NCBI GenBank assembly: GCA_015179025.1 | Contig: WHUX01000112.1 | Span: 1 to 64,000, forward strand | DNA: 64,000 bases | Source: Terfezia claveryi | Lineage: Eukaryota; Ascomycota; Pezizomycetes; Pezizales; Pezizaceae | Direction: 5' to 3' | Shown here: in pieces, positions 59,336-64,000 of the stretch | Numbering within the stretch: the first letter of the stretch is position 1 | Layout of the letters: each line of letters opens with the position of its first letter | Made by a program: the position numbers and the translations under genes | Notes under the pieces: model-generated | Told to the model about the DNA's origin: nothing | What the model saw: only the letters and a program-made list of their open reading frames with translations | Databases searched by the model: none

Positions 59336-61645
59336 GTGGCACCACCAGCTGCAGCCGTGGCTTTTGACGAAGCAGCAAATATACCAATGTGAAACCCACT
59401 CTACAGGCCTACGTAGCCAAAATGAAGGAGGGCGGCCAATGTCACGCTTGATGTTTGATGTTTGATACTTGGTGCTTGCTTGCTTGCATGCTTGCTGTAC
59501 CCCAGACGGAGGGCAGGAGAGCACCTGCGACGTGCATGACTTTACATACAGCTCCGAGTTTCTTATTTGAATGTTTTCATATTTCTTGATTCCGGACTTT
59601 GCTTGCACATTGCTACTCCCAAGCATCCACATCACACACCACACATTCATTACCCTTACATTTTTATTATTATTAGGGATGAGGAGTATATTTAGGGGCG
59701 GTTTGCACCAGGGTGTATATGGGGTTGCTTTTTTGGTCTCGTTGTTTTTTTCCTTGCTTCTTATGTCATCTCCTTTATCTACTCCTTTCTGGGCGCTTGT
59801 GAGATCCGTCATACATCCATTGGTTAAGGTTACTTACTTTGACAACTGTATGTTTGGGGTTTGTTGTTTCACGGTACCAATGTTGAAATAACACTTATTT
59901 CTTTCGAGATGTGGTTCTAGAACTACATAGATGGGAGCTTATCTAATTGTGGAGAAATATCTCTTGATACTTCTGTAGACAAATTCAGATGTCTATAAGA
60001 GAGGAGAAAAAGACAAAAGCCCTTGTAAGTATTTGATTCTAATTGTTGATTGAGCCGAGGAGAAAAGGTAAAAGGTAATGTAAGGCAACTCATACATAAG
60101 GGATCGCTGCATATTCAAAGTGAATCTAACTTACTGAAAAAGAGTAGTTGCGAGCTTCTGACGTACTTTTTGCCATGCGGGCCTGTACTGCTTGCTATAT
60201 TACGATCAGACAGACCGAGCTGGACATGCAAAAATCATAATAAGATCTTGATTTGAATACCCCTAAATGATGTGAACTTGTTGCTGATTGTTGCAAAAAC
60301 AACCGTACTACTCGAATTTTTCTATACAAAAGTTCAACATAGCAACGCAAGCAACGACGTACCACAACGGGCATCTTTCCTTCTTCCTTTATGAATTACA
60401 TATATGCTGCAATTTCATACCCAGCGGTGTTCCATTTTGCGCACCCCCCCCCCCCTTACAATTGTCTACAACAAGCAAGAAGAGAACAAAATAACAAGCC
60501 CATGGAGAGCGACCGTCACTAGTAACTATCCTCAGAAAAGCCCTATTGGTTTTCAAATTTCCTTGTTCCTTTTATTTTAACTACTATGCGACAGACCGTT
60601 CGGTTCGGTTCAAGATTGCAGCGTCCTCCCGGATTGTTACAACGTTACACGGCATTCCAAATTTCCAGACCTACCGTAACTGATCTACTCTAAGTTGATC
60701 CGCCCGTCACCCGACTTTTGAGCTCTCTGGGAGCTAATTCTACCAAAGAAAACGGGATAATACATACATATGTCTCGTAACTTGGCCCCCCCCTCTGCAT
60801 CCTTCAGCCATTTCTGCTCTCTCGCCATAGGTTCTATTTCAACCATGATTTCCTTGACATCTTGTTCGCCTCTGAAACGGGGAGACTGGGAGTCTTTGGA
60901 ATTGCTTCAACTGCACAAACATACTCTTGGACCTAGTACGACGTAGCAAGATTGCCGTAAACAAAAGCTGAGCAAGTGACTTTAGAGCATCTTCGCCAGA
61001 ATATACCGAGATGTCTGTAGTAGTATCGAGGTGTCAGTTGGTAGGTATATTCGGTGCCCCATAGGCTGTTGCCATCAGGGAAGATAAATCTGTGGTTAGA
61101 GGAAATTGAAGTTTGGCGAGTACTATCAGGAGGTACAATTCAATAACTCGTCATGAGGAGTCTAAACAAAACTCCATACAAGCAGATACGTTTTTACTAG
61201 TATTTTACTTTGGGAAATTACCATGTGATAAAGACTAGATTAATTGCCATTCTAAAACTCCAACACCGCCCATATCCGTGCCATACATGTCATGAGCATA
61301 GCCCAAGGGGCAGCTTGACCTCTTAGAATGCAAACGAACAATTCGCCTCCAGCCCTATGTGCGCCAGAAGACTGAATCGCCAAGCGACGAAGAACAATTA
61401 CAAGAAACTTAACACCACAATGAAACAGTTGCAATTCAAAACCCTAAGAACCACATCCAAAACGGAAACCAAGAACCCAAATAACGAGAGTAACTCTCCG
61501 TGGACTATTCGGAGAAATTACGTGACTTCGAGTTTTTTTTTTCAATTCCGGAGAGGTTGATGGTGATGATGAGGGGGTGGCGTAGATTAACCCTCCTCTC
61601 GCTGCTACCAGACTGTAATGCTGGTAACATAGTGGTGACGGTTCT
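59336..61645. other. Convergent 3' intergenic region, about 2.3 kb
   Basis: 3' flanks of the SMP-domain gene and of SUI1. Contains a TTGCTTGC-type short repeat (59470-59495) and a 13-bp C run at 60445-60457. No gene recognised. Confidence 0.55.
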
Positions 61646-62432
61646 CTAGAAACCGTGGATCTGTGACAGGATGAGTAAGTATGAATCTTCAAGCGGAGGT
61701 CTTGTTGCAACGTCACGATGAGACATACCTTGATCATATCCTTGGCAAGGGCGTACTTGCCCATCTTGTCCTTGCTCTTATCGGTGAGGAATTCCATGAC
61801 TTTAGTACGATGATCACCTTGAAGCTGGATCACCTCTCCCATATCAGGGTCCTGGATGATGGTGCCATTGCATGCTAAGGTCAGTTAGTAAAATGGTCTT
61901 CGAAAAATTGCAGAAAAATAGGCGCAATACCATATTCCTTTTTGAAGGCTTTGAGGAGGGCCTTAGGGCTGTAGTCCTTAGATAAGCCTTGAACAGTCGT
62001 CAACGTCTTGCGACCGTTGCGCTCTATTATAGAAATAGCAGCGTTAGATTGCCGTATACGTTCTCTCAATGAGGGCTGAGAATAGGGAGAGAGGATTTTC
62101 ACTTACGTTGAATACGGATATGGACGTAATTTTTAGCGGGAGTATCACCAACGTCGTCGGCGAAAGGATCTGTTGAGATGTCGTTAGTACTTGTGAAAGG
62201 AGACTCCCAAAATAAGAGGGGTACCAAGTGTCGCTCCCCGCAACCCACCTTCGAGAAGCTTTAAGACACCTCAAAGAAGATGGGTTGAAGGTGCAGCATG
62301 GGGAACAAAGAGTTTTTGAGGCAAAGGGAAGATTTGGGGAGAGGAGCTTCTGATGTAACCCAGGAGAACGAAGATATTGTTAAAAGAACATGGATAAGAC
62401 ATACCATTAATCTTGAGATTTTCGATGGACAT
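61646..62432 (-). CDS. SUI1: Translation initiation factor eIF1 (SUI1)
   Basis: Five exons: 62432-62405, 62169-62107, 62023-61931, 61874-61729 and 61660-61646; 114 residues. eIF1 sits near the ribosomal P site and enforces start-codon selection. The N-terminus MSIENLKINGDPFAD and the core VHIRIQQRNGRKTLTTVQGL are nearly invariant in eukaryotes. KAFKKEYACNGTIIQDPDMG and GEVIQLQGDHRTKVMEFL follow, and the protein ends IKIHGF as expected. The final exon codes for only four residues plus the stop. The first intron (235 nt) is much longer than others in the window, a feature common in highly expressed fungal translation genes (inference). Confidence 0.97.
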
Positions 62433-64000
62433 AAACAAAGTAATGAAGGGGTAGGCTGTGGGAGATGAAGTTTCTGTTGTGTTCTCAGGTAACGAGGGGG
62501 TTTTAAAAGCTTCAGTGCGATCTAAGCTGTAAATTCAGTAGAAACTGCTGTGGAGAGCAGATGTGAACAGGTGTGGGAGGAGAGTGATGTGATGTGCAGT
62601 GGGTGTGAGAAGAGAGCAGGTTATAAGCGAAAAGGTAAGAGTAGTTGGGAGTCAGGAGAAAGCGGTGGCATAGTCTGGGCGGCGGCAGGTGGCGGGCTGT
62701 CGAGAAGGGACTAGTGGACAGGCTAATTGCATCTGGGCCTACTCCTTTATCGGTCTACGCCCTACAGAAGAAACTCAAGCTCAAGGTACATAGCACAACC
62801 AGACTACACTGCCAGCTACTCCGTATATCGGACCTCACAGGAAATGTGCCGTGCTGATGAGGTTCAATATTGCCGCAACACTCTGTGCACCTGTCAAGGT
62901 TCTGTATATCGCGATTGTGCTGATCGCTGCTGTATTAACCTAAAATATCCGTCTTCCACTTAGTAACCTACCTGTTGCCCAAGAGCATACTAGAGTGTTC
63001 TCGGTGAGTACTACATAAACGCAAAAGCATACTAGCATTATGCCTTAATCTGGTCATACTCTAGTCTGGTTGCACTGTCATACTCTGTATATTTCATAGA
63101 TTTGCGAAGTAGTAGTACACTGACTTTCTCAATAGCCTTGATTGCTGCTTATATGCAATATTATCACATGATTGGTTAGTTGAATCCAAGGTAAGCATAT
63201 CCTACGCCTCTCTTAACCTCCAATATAATGGGTATATCTAGTCTGGTCGTGCTTATGCATTAGGTACTCACAGCAGCCACGACATTGCTATACAGTTGGA
63301 AGTTCGGCCAAACAAAATGCAGTGGATAAGGGATGTGTTGTAGAACGTATCACGTTGGTGTTAGTAAAGACCCAAGCCGGACTAGTAAAGATCGTACCTC
63401 TGGGGACGGATTAGTCTGGTTGATGAGTCATGCCCCGGGCAACTCATTAATAAATGTACTGAAGCTATTATTTCGATTGTTTAGCCCAGAATCTAAATTT
63501 GAGTACCAATCATCTAGGCAATACATGTTTTCCCAGCAAGGCCTCCAGTAGTAAGACTCTCCTGCAAGGTCTCCAGCGGGGCTCAATATCCCCCCCGTGA
63601 GGCCTCCAGTGAGCACAAGGCTTAAGGGAGGATCTGAAGGATATAGAAAAAAAGTATAGGACAACCTTGGTGGCTCTACAAGAATCAAGCCAACCTAGAA
63701 CTTGAGGTTAGCTAAACTGAAAATTCAGGGGAGGATAAATTGTTTGGATCTGCTGCTGCTATGAAGCTGCATTTTCTGAGCTCAATCATAATACATTTAG
63801 CTACACCTTAAACGTAGTAGGGGGTGTGGCAATATTGGGGGGAATAAAGCGGGGTCTGCTGGCATATTGTAGGTGCATATAGATGTAAATATACTGTATG
63901 CACAGCCATACTACGAAACATGTGGCTAGTCCCGTCCAGAGAAGGAGCTTCATCTTGAACAAAGGGAGCACAATTACTACCGCCAGAGAGGGGTTGGTCT
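62433..64000. other. Right-end intergenic with several TA-flanked motif ends
   Basis: Upstream region of SUI1 and then unassigned sequence. TAGTCTGG-type ends occur at 62671, 63062, 63239 and 63412, and an inverted copy (CACAACCAGACTA) ends at 62806. The pair 62671-62806 could bound a 136-bp element, but its inner terminal match is only about 8 bp. No gene recognised. Confidence 0.5.
62999..63023 (+). repeat. Short dispersed repeat, second copy at 48027-48050
   Basis: TCTCGGTGAGTACTACATAA followed by ACG here matches TCTCGGTGAGTATTACATAA followed by ACG near 48027, one transition apart. The other copy lies between the JMJD7 start and the SLU7 stop. Probably parts of a dispersed element. Confidence 0.5.

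Noticed and set aside
59081..59812. 243-codon open frame on the minus strand
   Set aside because: Lies opposite the SMP-protein tail and its 3' flank; composition and content give no protein support.

Overview
This window is nuclear DNA of a filamentous ascomycete fungus (Pezizomycotina-type). The basis is many short spliced introns (mostly 50-80 nt, GT...AG, often with CTAAC/CTGAC-like branch sequences), fungal versions of housekeeping proteins (PMT1-type O-mannosyltransferase, RAC1-type GTPase, Nop6, Nar1, Nvj2/TEX2-like SMP protein), and genes separated by 0.1-3 kb or more of non-coding DNA. I cannot name the genus. No bacterial, organellar or viral segment was recognised.

Layout. 1-2112: no gene recognised. 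2113-14208 is a housekeeping cluster: mitochondrial seryl-tRNA synthetase (-), phosphomevalonate kinase ERG8 (+), VMA22/CCDC115-like V-ATPase assembly factor (-), proteasome lid subunit RPN5 (+), an FSH1-type serine hydrolase carrying an apparent frameshift (+), the cytosolic Fe-S assembly protein NAR1 (+) and a HAL3/PPCDC-type flavoprotein (-). 14209-18997 is sparse, with one possible unknown gene (16012-16632, -). 18998-28515 holds an EGF-like single-pass membrane protein (-) and PMT1 (-), separated by about 3.2 kb without a gene. 30827-33919 holds a mitochondrial DUF1279/FAM210-type protein (-) and splicing factor SF3A1/PRP21 (-).

33920-42211 is an 8.3 kb gene-free block with at least three inverted-repeat elements side by side. 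The largest has two nearly identical arms of about 545 bp around a 774 bp spacer. The sequence TAGTCTGGTTG, often next to GGCAC and always beginning with the dinucleotide TA, recurs in both orientations here and elsewhere (23.9, 29.6, 41.1, 41.5, 45.6, 46.5 and 62.7-63.4 kb). I interpret it as the end of a family of small TA-flanked DNA elements.

42212-62432 is gene-rich again: NOP6-like RRM protein (+), RAC1 (-, seven exons), JMJD7-like JmjC hydroxylase (-), SLU7 (-), REV3 (+, twelve exons), an NVJ2/TEX2-like SMP lipid-transfer protein (+) and translation initiation factor eIF1/SUI1 (-). The last 1.6 kb has no gene but several more TA-flanked motif ends.

The genes do not form one pathway. 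They are ordinary eukaryotic functions: two second-step/branch-site splicing factors (SLU7, SF3A1), translation (SUI1, mitochondrial SerRS), proteolysis (RPN5), secretory glycosylation and V-ATPase assembly, isoprenoid and CoA-related metabolism, Fe-S assembly, translesion synthesis. VMA22/RPN5 and SLU7/REV3 are divergent pairs with short shared upstream regions. Exon boundaries were worked out by hand from protein-family similarity and reading-frame phase; every multi-exon model given sums to a multiple of three.
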